A stretch of 64,000 bases of DNA from a virus. Of the stretch, positions 34,323 to 42,418 are shown piece after piece. Where the stretch lies: IMG/VR virus record IMGVR_UViG_3300027754_005796, positions 108,834-172,833 of that record. One strand, written 5' to 3'. A program made the position numbers and the translations under genes. The notes under the pieces were generated by a model. The model had not been told where the DNA came from, did not search any database, and saw nothing but the letters and a program-made list of their open reading frames with translations. Within the stretch, counting starts at the first letter, position 1. Every line of letters begins with the position of its first letter.

Positions 34323-35575
34323 CAGTCTTTTCTCCAACTAATTGGTTTACTGGTTTTTTTTCTTCTAACTCCGACTTTATTGCAAGCTGACAGGGTTGGT
34401 CGGCAAGCTGGATATTTGCGATCTGCACCTTTACCCGTCTTTTGCCTTCCACAAGGCACTAGCTTGCCCTTTTTGCTTGCCCTGCAATCAATCCAACCCT
34501 TTCCCTTATTTCTGCTAAACCATCCGTGTAAGCCTTGCTCTTTTTCGGCTTTAAAAATGCTTTCTTGCATATGCGATTCGTCTGTGGAATTTCCCCAATT
34601 GGCTGCTCCTACTTTACGGCATTTGACTAGTGCTCCTGAATTGCCGGTAATTGATATTGTTCCTCGCCCGTCAGTCTCTTGCATCATGACCCAAGTGCCA
34701 TTACTTGTTTGCGGACACCAAACATCTGCTTGCCTTTTTTCAGTAAGTCTGAAGCCTTCCCAGCTTTTAGTTCCGTTATAGGCGACATAATTACAATTAT
34801 AAATATTGTGGTTTTTGCGTTTATTGAAAGTCACCAATCCTTTATTCAAAAAAGCACTTAAAAGAAAAGCGTCTCTGTGATTTGTGTCTTTTTGTTTAAA
34901 TCCAAACGACTGTTTTTCTAGTGGAGTATCAAACATATATTCATGATTTTTTTCATTTGTTTGTTTGACAAGTCTTTGTGTTTTTCTCTGATTACCATCA
35001 TAAATTATTGCGCTGTACAGCCAGCTTTGCCTTTGTTCGGGAGTACAGGCCAAAAGATATTCAATCCAATTGGTTTGATATTTGTAAATTTTTTCTAGTT
35101 CAATCGGTTGTCCATCATAATACTTTGAACTTATTACCAACTTTCTATTACTGCCACTTTGATTTAAAAGTTCTTCAGTCGTGGCTAATCTCATATTGTT
35201 AATTATGTCGTTGTATTTTTTTCTACCTCTATTGCCATTGCAGGCAGGGTATTTGACAACCCATTTGTGATTTGGAGTACATTCAAATTTCCATCCTGTG
35301 TTTCCATTTTTTATAACATATGTATCGGCATTTTCATAGAAATGCAAATTTTGAATTTCTTGAAATTCCAATTGATCGCTTTCCATGCTGTATGTCAAAA
35401 TTTCGTCTCCAACTTTAAGTTGATGATGAAATTTCCATCCATCTCTGGTTAAAGCTTTAGAAGTTTCGACCGGCACGCAAGCATATGCGCTAGGAAAAAC
35501 CCGATACCTTCTCTTGACCTTGTGGTAGCAGGCATCCTTTACTTCACGCAACAGCAGCCATTCTTGAAATTTCAT
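34322..35575 (-). CDS. Phage YASGALVKCRKVG-family protein (DUF5872-like) interrupted by an intein
   Basis: 417 residues from ATG 35575, with AGGAGC upstream. It starts MKFQEWLLLRE, a capsid-targeting-like motif. The mature protein after splicing would be residues 1-32 joined to 313-417, giving RRYRVFPSAYA + SGALVKCRKVGAANWG, then GLHGWFSRNKGKGWIDC and repeated PCGR/PACRP cysteine motifs. This matches a small Cys-rich protein known (from memory, DUF5872) in cyanophages and giant viruses. The intein sits in its most conserved segment. It is coupled by ATGA to the gene after it. Confidence 0.8.
   Translation of the reverse strand: MKFQEWLLLREVKDACYHKVKRRYRVFPSAYACVPVETSKALTRDGWKFHHQLKVGDEILTYSMESDQLEFQEIQNLHFYENADTYVIKNGNTGWKFECTPNHKWVVKYPACNGNRGRKKYNDIINNMRLATTEELLNQSGSNRKLVISSKYYDGQPIELEKIYKYQTNWIEYLLACTPEQRQSWLYSAIIYDGNQRKTQRLVKQTNEKNHEYMFDTPLEKQSFGFKQKDTNHRDAFLLSAFLNKGLVTFNKRKNHNIYNCNYVAYNGTKSWEGFRLTEKRQADVWCPQTSNGTWVMMQETDGRGTISITGNSGALVKCRKVGAANWGNSTDESHMQESIFKAEKEQGLHGWFSRNKGKGWIDCRASKKGKLVPCGRQKTGKGADRKYPACRPTLSACNKVGVRRKKTSKPISWRKD
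34640..35479 (-). other. Intein, about 280 residues
   Basis: Starts with Cys (CVPVETSKALTRDGW, block A) and has the block B motif FECTPNHKWVV (TxxH). The end is block F/G (GRGTISITGN) followed by Ser as the +1 residue. The usual penultimate His is Gly here, which some active inteins tolerate. The middle contains SWLYSAIIYDG and AFLLSAFLNKG, possible degenerate LAGLIDADG helices, so the homing nuclease is probably inactive. Confidence 0.8.
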
Positions 35576-35600
35576 CTTGTTCGTGCTCCTGTTTTTACTT

Positions 35601-35611
35601 AAAATATTTAG
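35601..35611 (-). promoter_or_regulatory. CTAAATA late-promoter-like box
   Basis: On the minus strand CTAAATATTTT, about 36 nt before the ATG of the intein-bearing gene, with AGGAGC between them. Confidence 0.45.
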
Positions 35612-35641
35612 CATCCTTGATGCATTTTTTGGGATTTATTT

Positions 35642-36316
35642 ATGCACCCCATGTTGCTTGTCAATAATTTTGTCCCTCCTTACTGGTTGATGAGAATTCC
35701 ACAGGACAATATTGCAATTGATAACATGATTTTGCAGAGATTTGGCAACAAATACATAATTAGCACACAGGAAAGTCTGTGGATGACCTATAGCTTCGAT
35801 ACCGAAGAAGAGGCTCTTGAGCTTTACTCACATTATTATTGGGCTCAGGGGCATTGCGTTTGTACAGGACTAGGATTGGGAGTTCGGGAAGGTTGGTTGC
35901 TAAGAAATCCCAAAGTAACAAAAATTACCGTGATTGAGAAGAATGCATCAGTCATTGAGTTGCACAGAAAATACAATCCAGATTTTTCTAAATTAAACAT
36001 TATTCAGGCTAACGCAAATGAAGTCAAAATGTCGTGCGACACTTTGTTGCCAGATCACTACAGCAAGGAAGATATCAATTTAATTCTATTGGATTTAGAC
36101 AAACTGGCAGCTAATATTGACTGCAAAGTTATGTGGTTCTGGCCATTGGAGGAATTTTTGTTAGAGTTGGCAGCTTGTCGGACCTACATGAAAAAGTACA
36201 TGGAGTTCAAAACGCAGCGTTATCCAAAGCTGCCTGACTGCACCACGCACGAACTCTACAATATTCTTTCTACTTGGTATACAACCTATGCGACAAGAGA
36301 AATTGAAGGTCGTTAG
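35642..36316 (+). CDS. Methyltransferase-fold protein
   Basis: 224 residues. CVCTGLGLGVREGWLLRN is a SAM-binding motif I, TKITVIEKNASVIELH the acidic motif II, and INLILLDLDKL a motif IV-like strand. Related in layout to spermidine-synthase-type enzymes. The reaction cannot be assigned. It ends 4 bases into the convergent small gene. Confidence 0.65.
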   Translation: MHPMLLVNNFVPPYWLMRIPQDNIAIDNMILQRFGNKYIISTQESLWMTYSFDTEEEALELYSHYYWAQGHCVCTGLGLGVREGWLLRNPKVTKITVIEKNASVIELHRKYNPDFSKLNIIQANANEVKMSCDTLLPDHYSKEDINLILLDLDKLAANIDCKVMWFWPLEEFLLELAACRTYMKKYMEFKTQRYPKLPDCTTHELYNILSTWYTTYATREIEGR

Positions 36317-36522
36317 AACTTAGAAACTTCCAAAATGCATTCTTGTCCGCCTGCTGTATAAGGCCAAGGATCGAAAACGCAGGCGGTCACATCAACAGCT
36401 TCGTCTTTAGGCCAGTCATTTTTATTTTGATCAAAACTTGGCATTCTCGAATGCCAATGGATTCTGCCTTTTGATCCTTTGGTGAGGAAACCCGGATATA
36501 GATTTATGATTGAATCTCGCAT
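36313..36522 (-). CDS. Small protein, unknown
   Basis: 69 residues with AAGGAAAC before the ATG. It contains GRIHWHSRMPSFDQNKNDWP and a C-terminal TAGGQECILEVSKF. Not recognised. Confidence 0.6.
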   Translation of the reverse strand: MRDSIINLYPGFLTKGSKGRIHWHSRMPSFDQNKNDWPKDEAVDVTACVFDPWPYTAGGQECILEVSKF

Positions 36523-36621
36523 TGTTCTTGTTTCCTTGAAAATTTAACCAAAAATAATCAAAAAAAATTAATTTGTCAATCGGCAAATAATAAATAATAT
36601 GTCCGATGAGTAAGGAGGCTT

Positions 36622-36747
36622 ATGGTCATAATAATTGTGATTTTGTGTATTTTGATGTGTTTTTCTTGGTTTAGAACTTTTCAATTGCCTGAAATGAAAA
36701 AAATCAGTCGCATGAATGTGCGACTTTTAAGAAAAAGAATGAAGTAG
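36622..36747 (+). CDS. 41-residue membrane peptide
   Basis: MVIIIVILCILMCFSWFRTF, then a very basic tail (MKKISRM, VRLLRKRMK). AAGGAGGC precedes the ATG. One membrane helix with a cationic end; function unknown. Confidence 0.65.
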   Translation: MVIIIVILCILMCFSWFRTFQLPEMKKISRMNVRLLRKRMK

Positions 36748-36748
36748 G

Positions 36749-37009
36749 TTATTCAAGAATATCATCAATATCATCAACGAATACTGGTGTATTCTCACCA
36801 AGCCATGCGCCAAGAACATTGAATTCAAAGTATTCAATAGCATCTTCAGTTGACATATCTTTGCTAAGAATTTCTATGCATTTTTGAACGCTGTAAGAAA
36901 CAACGCATGGCTCCCCGCATCTCCTCGCAATTCCGATAATCGCCTCGTCAAATCCATCGGCAAAAAGAGCATCTGGATTTGACTCGGCAATTATCTCACG
37001 CAAACTCAT
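36749..37009 (-). CDS. Conserved small phage protein
   Basis: 86 residues: FADGFDEAIIGIARRCGEPC, VVSYSVQKCIEILSKDMSTE and DAIEYFEFNVLGAWLGENTP. I recognise this as a family common in tailed phages but without known function. The first codons overlap the upstream gene by 4 bases. Confidence 0.8.
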   Translation of the reverse strand: MSLREIIAESNPDALFADGFDEAIIGIARRCGEPCVVSYSVQKCIEILSKDMSTEDAIEYFEFNVLGAWLGENTPVFVDDIDDILE

Positions 37010-37440
37010 TTTTTTGCTTCCTTATCGAGGCCTAGAATTTCTGCTGGCTTTTTGGCTTTGCCCAGCAACTTTTCCTTTTTCTCAAAATAAGCACTCCACA
37101 GTTCTGCGGATGCTTTTTTGTCTGATTCTTTTCCGAAAGGTCCAAAATCAACTAATTCTTTGTTCTGAGTTTTGGCGATGATCACGCAGGACTCATGGGC
37201 AGCTAAACTCACGAGAGGATGCCTGTCCTCTAGCAATCTAATAAGGCAGTCTGTAGGATCTTTCTTGATGCCAAAATACCATGCTGCTGCGACTCTGTGG
37301 TTGTAATCGGTGCTTTTGACACTCAGTTCCACTAGCTCATCGTTGTTTTGATTTGCGAGGCTTTTTGCCATCGCCATGCAACGATTTGCAATCACCGCCA
37401 TCTCAAGCCGAGTAAAGGTTTTTTCCTCGTCTGGGACCAA
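37006..37440 (-). CDS. HEAT-repeat-like protein, N-terminus cut off by an in-frame TGA
   Basis: 144 residues from TTG 37440. Helical: RLEMAVIANRCMAMAKSLAN and DDELVELSVKSTDYNHRVAA, with LLEDRHPLVSLAAHESCVI resembling HEAT repeats. Coding-like sequence continues upstream in the same frame to 37500, then a TGA (37501-37503) and beyond it a signal-peptide-like leader starting at ATG 37569. The functional gene may therefore be longer (see next entry and findings). Confidence 0.65.
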   Translation of the reverse strand: MVPDEEKTFTRLEMAVIANRCMAMAKSLANQNNDELVELSVKSTDYNHRVAAAWYFGIKKDPTDCLIRLLEDRHPLVSLAAHESCVIIAKTQNKELVDFGPFGKESDKKASAELWSAYFEKKEKLLGKAKKPAEILGLDKEAKK

Positions 37441-37569
37441 TTTAGAGTCCGATGTGCTACCAGCACCTCCTTGACCAAGGGGGGCAGCAGCGGGTTTAGC
37501 TCAACCTGCTTCTGCCTTATGTTTCAAACATGTAAATACAACACCTATAACAACAAGATAGCGAAACAT
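37441..37569 (-). other. In-frame leader separated from the HEAT-like gene by one TGA
   Basis: ATG 37569 reads MFRYLVVIGVVFTC..., a hydrophobic leader, then TGA at 37503-37501. After it the frame continues as AKPAAAPLGQGGAGSTSDSK into the HEAT-like protein. Removing one stop would give a 187-codon secreted or lipoprotein-like gene. TGA is used as a normal stop by many genes here. Confidence 0.6.
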
Positions 37570-37582
37570 AAACACCGTGGGG

Positions 37583-37870
37583 TTAGGATTTGGAAAATCT
37601 CCAACCCAATATACTACGCTTTTTTTTGGTTGTAAAAGCAGAAATAAAAATTTCTGGTTCTGGCTCTTTTGGCTTGCCTTCTTTGACCTTAATTTTTAGG
37701 TGGTCGGTATCTGGATTATGGTTCACAGGCAACTCAGCCACGCTGATGGAGAAAACACTTCCATCCGTAAATTCCATGATGAATTCTTCAACATCTTTAT
37801 TTTTCTGTAAGGCGGTTTCGATAGTTGGAATTTTTCTAACATTTTTAATCGTCTTGCCTTCAAGGTTCAT
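37583..37870 (-). CDS. Small protein, unknown
   Basis: 95 residues with AAAGGAT before the ATG. Beta-rich centre (FIMEFTDGSVFSISVAELPV) and a basic end. Upstream member of the minus-strand operon containing the HEAT-like gene. Confidence 0.65.
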   Translation of the reverse strand: MNLEGKTIKNVRKIPTIETALQKNKDVEEFIMEFTDGSVFSISVAELPVNHNPDTDHLKIKVKEGKPKEPEPEIFISAFTTKKKRSILGWRFSKS

Positions 37871-37939
37871 GGTGAAATCCTTTCAGAAATGTTTATACAG
37901 TACAATAACCTTTTCTCTCATTTAAGGCAACAGGAAATT

Positions 37940-38227
37940 ATGGCAAGTTTAGCGTTGTTGGCGGGTATCATTTTTTTAACGGTTTTATTTTCTGGACCAA
38001 TTGCATATATTGCTGCTCTTATCAGATTTGTTCCACAGCTAATTGTTAGTTTTCTTGCCACCGTTGCAATGTTTGCTGGATTTTATTGGTTGTTTTTGCC
38101 TATTAGTTTTATGAGATTATTTGGATTAATTCCAATTTATTTTTCTTTTAAGGCATTTGGACACAGAATAGACAAGCTGGACGAAATTCACAACAATAAA
38201 CAGGATACTAATGAAAATTCTTTTTAA
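37940..38227 (+). CDS. Small membrane protein
   Basis: 95 residues from ATG 37940, with AGGA upstream. Two or three hydrophobic helices (LALLAGIIFLTVLFSGPIAY, LIVSFLATVAMFAGFYWLFL) followed by a polar tail. Unknown function. Confidence 0.6.
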   Translation: MASLALLAGIIFLTVLFSGPIAYIAALIRFVPQLIVSFLATVAMFAGFYWLFLPISFMRLFGLIPIYFSFKAFGHRIDKLDEIHNNKQDTNENSF

Positions 38228-38294
38228 GCGTTTGTTTCAATTGCTGCTGGTTTTATTCTCATTGCATGAATACATATTCAATATTGGAGCATAA
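38211..38294 (+). CDS. 27-residue ORF, uncertain
   Basis: MKILFKRLFQLLLVLFSLHE and a short tail. A hydrophobic leader-like peptide that overlaps the end of the preceding gene; no clear ribosome binding site. Confidence 0.3.
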   Translation: MKILFKRLFQLLLVLFSLHEYIFNIGA

Positions 38295-38301
38295 GTGAAT
38301 T

Positions 38302-38652
38302 ATGAGTTATTTATTGAAACTTGCAGGTCTTCTGAATGAATCCACAGGACAGGAAATGGAGACATTTGCCCAAAAACGACATGATGGTGCGGAAAAGATT
38401 GCAGACACCGCCAAAGACAAGGGTGGTTCAGCACTCCTGACTTACAATCACTTTAAGGTCAAACTCCCTTATTACAAAAAGGCAGCACAGGGAAAGTTTG
38501 ATTTTGATTCTTATAAAAAAGAATATGTAAAGCTTTGCAGCGAGCTACACTCGCATATGAATAAAATAGAGCAGTTTGACCAGACTAAGTTCCAAGAACT
38601 GGTTGGCAAGCTCGAGGCTGTGGGTGAGTTATTGATTAGCAGCAAGTCTTAA
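38302..38652 (+). CDS. Conserved phage helical protein with candidate targeting motif
   Basis: 116 residues, GGAGC upstream. It starts MSYLLKLAGLLNES, a possible targeting peptide with an L-x-E cleavage-type site. The core (FAQKRHDGAEKIADTAKDKG, LTYNHFKVKLPYYKKAAQGK) is a family I have seen in T4-like phages, often after a similar N-terminus. Function unknown. Confidence 0.7.
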   Translation: MSYLLKLAGLLNESTGQEMETFAQKRHDGAEKIADTAKDKGGSALLTYNHFKVKLPYYKKAAQGKFDFDSYKKEYVKLCSELHSHMNKIEQFDQTKFQELVGKLEAVGELLISSKS

Positions 38653-38679
38653 AAGGCGAAAGTAACCTTACATATTCTT

Positions 38680-40326
38680 TTATTTACTTGTTGTAGCACC
38701 ATATAGATAATTTCTTCTCCATTTTCTTGTATCGTCTTCTTGCTTCTTTATAGACAACATCCTTTCTTTTCTGTTTTTTTGAGTGTCTGATAATTTTTGA
38801 ATAATATCTTTTTCTTTTTCAGGATGTAGCAATAAAATACGATCAAGAAATGAATTGTTCAATAAAATTTTATGGTCATACCAAGTGAATATGTTGTTGG
38901 CAAATGTTTTAATTAATTTATCATAAATCCTATCCATTTTACCAGTTGTTCCTGAAAATTGCAAATAGTCAATGTTTTTTGTCTCTAATAATTTTCTTAT
39001 AACTAACATCAATTTTGTGTAGATGGCAATACTATTGCCGTCTTCTAATTCAGTAGCATTAAAACCATTAGGACCTATGAAATCAACACCATAACCGTTT
39101 GCTTTGATCGTTATCGGCAAATCTTTTGTGGCACCACTAAAAAACCATGCATTTTTCTTACTAGTGGTTGGCAATTGAAAATTTTCAATTTTATTGAAAA
39201 AAACATTATATTCTTCGTTGTTGTAATGCCAGCTATGATAATATCCATGACCAGTTCTATTGATTTCAATGTTGCTTATATCTGCTTTATTAAGGTCGAT
39301 GAATTCAACAATATGCTCCATTTGTTTTATTCTATCAGTTCTAAAGATTCCAGCATTCTTAATTGCCGACAAGTGGCCAAGACTAACTCCAGAGCCAGTC
39401 ACTTCAGGATCAACAGAACCTAAAAAATTCTTCTCTCTGTCTAGCAAATCTGCTAAGTTTCTTTTAGGGGCATAAGGATTTATATTGAATATTTGATTAT
39501 TTACATTTAATGTGATCTTCCCTTTTCCGGCTTTCACAATTTTTTGACTAACAATCTGGCACCAATCGTCCCATAAAATTTTTGACACATTATCCTGATA
39601 CAGTTCCTCTAAAGCATTTAGAAAATTAACATAACCAGAAAGTCCAACATCGCTTGTCTTTACATTGATTACATTATCTTTATTCATTGAAAATCCAGAT
39701 TTTCTGCCCTTTTCTCGTATGTCGTTTTGAATCATACCAGAATAAGCTCTAACATTGACTGAATCCAAACAACCAAATTTTCCAATTATCAACTGACAAG
39801 CAAAAGCTGATTTTATAATTCCCAAACCATTGATGTTTTCTATAATATATTTAAATATTCTATAATCAGATGAATCACTTAGGCTTGTATGTGATGAATC
39901 CTTCATCATGCTCATAATATTTGCATAAGTAGTATTTCTTTTTCCCCAAAGTTGTTCAAGATAAACTGCTCGACTCGGCGACTTTTTGCGGCTAGCTCCT
40001 AAAAGATTTGCATATTGATTAAAAGATGTATTAGCGTAATTCCAATCTCCTGTAGGAACTGCCTCTTCAAATACCCATTTAATGAAATCTGCAAATGTGT
40101 GGTGAACTATTTGCCATTCTTTTTGAATTGTGTAAAGAACAAAAGCAAAAACTATAAACATATGAGTCGAATTCTCTTTGGCAAAAGTATTGATTTGAGG
40201 ATTGTGTGAACAAAATCCACTCAAATGGGAATCTCTTTTTTTTCCAAGATTTATCATGTCAGCCTGATTAGGAGCCAACAAAGGACTTTCTTCTGCAAAT
40301 AGCCAATCTTTAAAATTAATATGCAT
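38680..40326 (-). CDS. Two-domain protein with targeting motif: helical (HhH-like) domain plus shared C-terminal domain
   Basis: 548 residues. N-terminal MHINFKDWLFAEES matches the common motif. The first half contains YIIENINGLGIIKSAFACQL followed by GCLDSVNVRAYS, a helix-hairpin-helix-like segment I associate with phage proteins of DNA-glycosylase fold. The second half, from IVEFIDLNKADISNIEI to about KILLNNSFLDRILLL, is shared with the next gene and more distantly with the proteins at 57619 and 58632. Likely packaged or virion-associated; catalytic role unknown. Confidence 0.7.
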   Translation of the reverse strand: MHINFKDWLFAEESPLLAPNQADMINLGKKRDSHLSGFCSHNPQINTFAKENSTHMFIVFAFVLYTIQKEWQIVHHTFADFIKWVFEEAVPTGDWNYANTSFNQYANLLGASRKKSPSRAVYLEQLWGKRNTTYANIMSMMKDSSHTSLSDSSDYRIFKYIIENINGLGIIKSAFACQLIIGKFGCLDSVNVRAYSGMIQNDIREKGRKSGFSMNKDNVINVKTSDVGLSGYVNFLNALEELYQDNVSKILWDDWCQIVSQKIVKAGKGKITLNVNNQIFNINPYAPKRNLADLLDREKNFLGSVDPEVTGSGVSLGHLSAIKNAGIFRTDRIKQMEHIVEFIDLNKADISNIEINRTGHGYYHSWHYNNEEYNVFFNKIENFQLPTTSKKNAWFFSGATKDLPITIKANGYGVDFIGPNGFNATELEDGNSIAIYTKLMLVIRKLLETKNIDYLQFSGTTGKMDRIYDKLIKTFANNIFTWYDHKILLNNSFLDRILLLHPEKEKDIIQKLSDTQKNRKERMLSIKKQEDDTRKWRRNYLYGATTSK

Positions 40327-40329
40327 AAA

Positions 40330-41091
40330 TTATCTATGTATCAGCCGTCTAAATGATGGTAATTTTTTATTTGTGAAAACTGATGGAACATCAACTATAG
40401 TTGATGGAGTTGATGGAGTTGATGGAGTTGATGGATTTAATGGAGTTAATGGAGTTGATGGATTCTTAATCATATTCTTACGCTTCAATATTCTCTTATC
40501 ATCTTCTTGTTTTTTTATAGAAGACAACCTTTCTTCTCTGGATTTTTTTGTATCTGATAATTTATCCATAATATTTTTTGAATTTTTTGGATATAGCAAT
40601 AGAATGCGATCAAGAAATGAATTATTCAATAAAATTTTATTATTATACCAAGTAAATTTATTGCTAGCGAATGATTTTACAAATTTGTCATAAATCCTAT
40701 CCATTTTATCGGTCATTCCTGCAAATCTTAAAAAGTCAACACTTTGCATCTCTAATAATTTTCTTATAATCAATATCATTTGCTTGTAGATGACAAGACT
40801 ATCTTCTCCTGATGAGTCGGTAGGCTGAAATCCTCTCGGACCTACAAAATCAACAATATAGCCATTTGCTTCGATGTTTTTTGGCGAACCCAAAGAATTC
40901 GCTGGCATTTCAAAAACATGAATTCTATCAAAATAGACATAATATTCTTGATTTTTATGTTCCCAAGAAGATTCATATCCATAACCATTGCTTTTTAATT
41001 CAATATTGTTTATATCTGATTTATTAGGGTCTATAAATTCAATAATTTTATTATCTTCTAAAAAAAACCACTCTTTGAAATTAATTTCCAT
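40330..41091 (-). CDS. Paralogue of the shared C-terminal domain, with targeting motif
   Basis: 253 residues. MEINFKEWFFLED is followed immediately by IIEFIDPNKSDINNIEL, YVYFDRI, IVDFVGPRGFQP, RIYDKFVKSFASNKFTWYNN and KILLNNSFLDRILLL, all matching the C-terminal half of the downstream 548-residue protein. The tail is a Ser-Thr-Pro repeat (STPSTPSTPST). This looks like a duplication that kept the N-terminal motif but not the helical domain. It diverges from the gene at 41138. Confidence 0.75.
   Translation of the reverse strand: MEINFKEWFFLEDNKIIEFIDPNKSDINNIELKSNGYGYESSWEHKNQEYYVYFDRIHVFEMPANSLGSPKNIEANGYIVDFVGPRGFQPTDSSGEDSLVIYKQMILIIRKLLEMQSVDFLRFAGMTDKMDRIYDKFVKSFASNKFTWYNNKILLNNSFLDRILLLYPKNSKNIMDKLSDTKKSREERLSSIKKQEDDKRILKRKNMIKNPSTPLTPLNPSTPSTPSTPSTIVDVPSVFTNKKLPSFRRLIHR
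40400..40462. repeat. 9-bp tandem repeat coding for STP
   Basis: Seven copies of GTTGATGGA (two with one or two changes), read on the minus strand as a Ser-Thr-Pro linker. Confidence 0.9.
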
Positions 41092-41137
41092 AACTTATTT
41101 ATTGATTTATTTTTTAAAAAATGTTATAAATAAAAAT
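41092..41137. promoter_or_regulatory. Divergent AT-rich region with TATAAATA-type boxes
   Basis: 46 bp between two divergent motif-bearing genes. TATAAATA at 41125-41132 (plus) and ATAAATAA at 41103-41096 (minus). Both lie only 5-6 nt from the start codons, so if they are promoters the transcripts would be nearly leaderless. Confidence 0.4.
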
Positions 41138-41494
41138 ATGAATACATTTATTCAATACATTGAATCTCAACAAAATGTAACTCGTTATGTACACTTAAAT
41201 GGAATGGGCATACTTAACAATGCCGCTCTCGACTATAGCAAATTATCTGACTCGCAATATGAATCTGTGGAAGAAGAAATGTTAGGGATGCAACAACCTC
41301 CAAGCTTTCTGCATGGAAAATCCGCAATATTTGCATTCACCCCAGAAGGTGAACAAAAACATAAAAAATTGATCAAACTTCTAAGCAAAGCTTCTAAAAC
41401 CAAAGTTATCAAAAAAATCCTTAAAATAAATCAGTATGATATAGTATGGACAAGCGTAGACGGACAAGTTGCTCTAATTCCAAAGTTGATTTAA
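41138..41494 (+). CDS. Small protein with targeting motif
   Basis: 118 residues from ATG 41138. MNTFIQYIESQ matches the shared N-terminal motif. The rest includes YVHLNGMGILNNAALDYSKL and KKLIKLLSKASKTKVIKKIL. Unknown function. The long upstream extension of the frame covers the divergent gene and is not coding. Confidence 0.65.
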   Translation: MNTFIQYIESQQNVTRYVHLNGMGILNNAALDYSKLSDSQYESVEEEMLGMQQPPSFLHGKSAIFAFTPEGEQKHKKLIKLLSKASKTKVIKKILKINQYDIVWTSVDGQVALIPKLI

Positions 41495-41916
41495 TCGCCA
41501 AAATTTGTACACCAATAGGGTTGACCTTTTGAATTTCTCGCCATGCCAAATCCGACTTTGGTGAAGTTTTTATTGAGAATATTGTGCCTATGAGGTTTTG
41601 AGTGCATCCAAGTATCTGTCACTACAGCTTCGTCTTTTTGGTTCCATGCAATATTTTCACCGGTAATTCTGTACTTGCCTACTAAATTGTCGATGTTGCT
41701 ATGTTTCATCCAGCTACGGCTGGACATCCATTGTGCATGTTTTTGAGCGTAATCTGCCAAATAAGAATCCATAACCAATGGCTTAAGTTCGTTCTCTGAT
41801 CGTTGTTGGTTATGCAGCGTAAGCAGCAGTTCTGCGTCGAGCGGTTTTTGATTTTGCTGGCCACAGCCCGCAACGAACACAAGCAGGGCTGTTGCAATGC
41901 CGAATAATTTTCTCAT
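41491..41916 (-). CDS. CAP/SCP-domain lipoprotein
   Basis: 141 residues. A lipoprotein signal (LFGIATALLVFVAGC, lipobox VAGC) leads to a CAP domain: LLLTLHNQQRSENELKPL (CAP helix 1), YAQKHAQWMSSRSWMKHSN, GENIAW (the conserved GENI motif) and TDTWMHSKPHRHNILN, with the HRxNIL signature. Bacterial CAP proteins sit in the envelope and may bind or cut peptides or peptidoglycan. AAGGAG precedes the ATG. Confidence 0.85.
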   Translation of the reverse strand: MRKLFGIATALLVFVAGCGQQNQKPLDAELLLTLHNQQRSENELKPLVMDSYLADYAQKHAQWMSSRSWMKHSNIDNLVGKYRITGENIAWNQKDEAVVTDTWMHSKPHRHNILNKNFTKVGFGMARNSKGQPYWCTNFGD

Positions 41917-41934
41917 GTGTCTCCTTGCACATAT

Positions 41935-42327
41935 TTAGTCAAGCTCCTTCAGTAACAATTTGTGTGTTTCTTCAATCTGCTTCATTATTGTCTCTGAAGG
42001 CGAGATGAATGTGAATTCAACTGTGTTTCCAGTTGTGGTCATGACGGGAGTTTCAAAAATGCGATGAACCAATTTGATGTTGTTGTAATGATTACGGAGT
42101 CTTCTTGACAAATGAATTCGGGCAGCTTGCATTAAAATGTTTGCAGCTAGTAACAATCCAAGTACCAAAGAAGCGATATATTCGCTTTCACGGAGTACGG
42201 CTATAAAGGAGCAAAGACAAAGACAAAAACAAAAAATCATCGTCGGTTCAAAATAAGGCAAGGGTTTTGGTATTTGAAGTTTGATGATATTTTTGCGTTC
42301 TTCAGGGGGTAAAAAATTTGTAATCAT
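41935..42327 (-). CDS. Membrane protein, unknown
   Basis: 130 residues from ATG 42327; a GTG at 42354 is an alternative start and neither has a clear ribosome binding site. Two membrane helices (MIFCFCLCLCSFIAVL, ASLVLGLLLAANILMQAA) are followed by a soluble tail. Unrecognised. Confidence 0.55.
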   Translation of the reverse strand: MITNFLPPEERKNIIKLQIPKPLPYFEPTMIFCFCLCLCSFIAVLRESEYIASLVLGLLLAANILMQAARIHLSRRLRNHYNNIKLVHRIFETPVMTTTGNTVEFTFISPSETIMKQIEETHKLLLKELD

Positions 42328-42382
42328 TATTATGTTGGATAAATAAGGTTTCACTTGTGGTTAAAACACGAAAAACAAAAAA

Positions 42383-42412
42383 AGCGGGAAGGATCATATG
42401 GTCCTTCCCGCT
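42383..42412 (-). terminator. Strong hairpin terminator
   Basis: AGCGGGAAGGA and TCCTTCCCGCT, 11-bp stem. In the minus direction it is followed by T7, ending the operon that starts near 45442. Confidence 0.92.
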
Positions 42413-42418
42413 GTATTT

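Noticed and set aside
37441-37500. Stretch resembling a tRNA D-arm and anticodon loop (GGTAGCACATCGGACTCTAAAT)
   Set aside because: The anticodon stem and acceptor do not pair, and the sequence reads well as protein in the frame of the HEAT-like gene.
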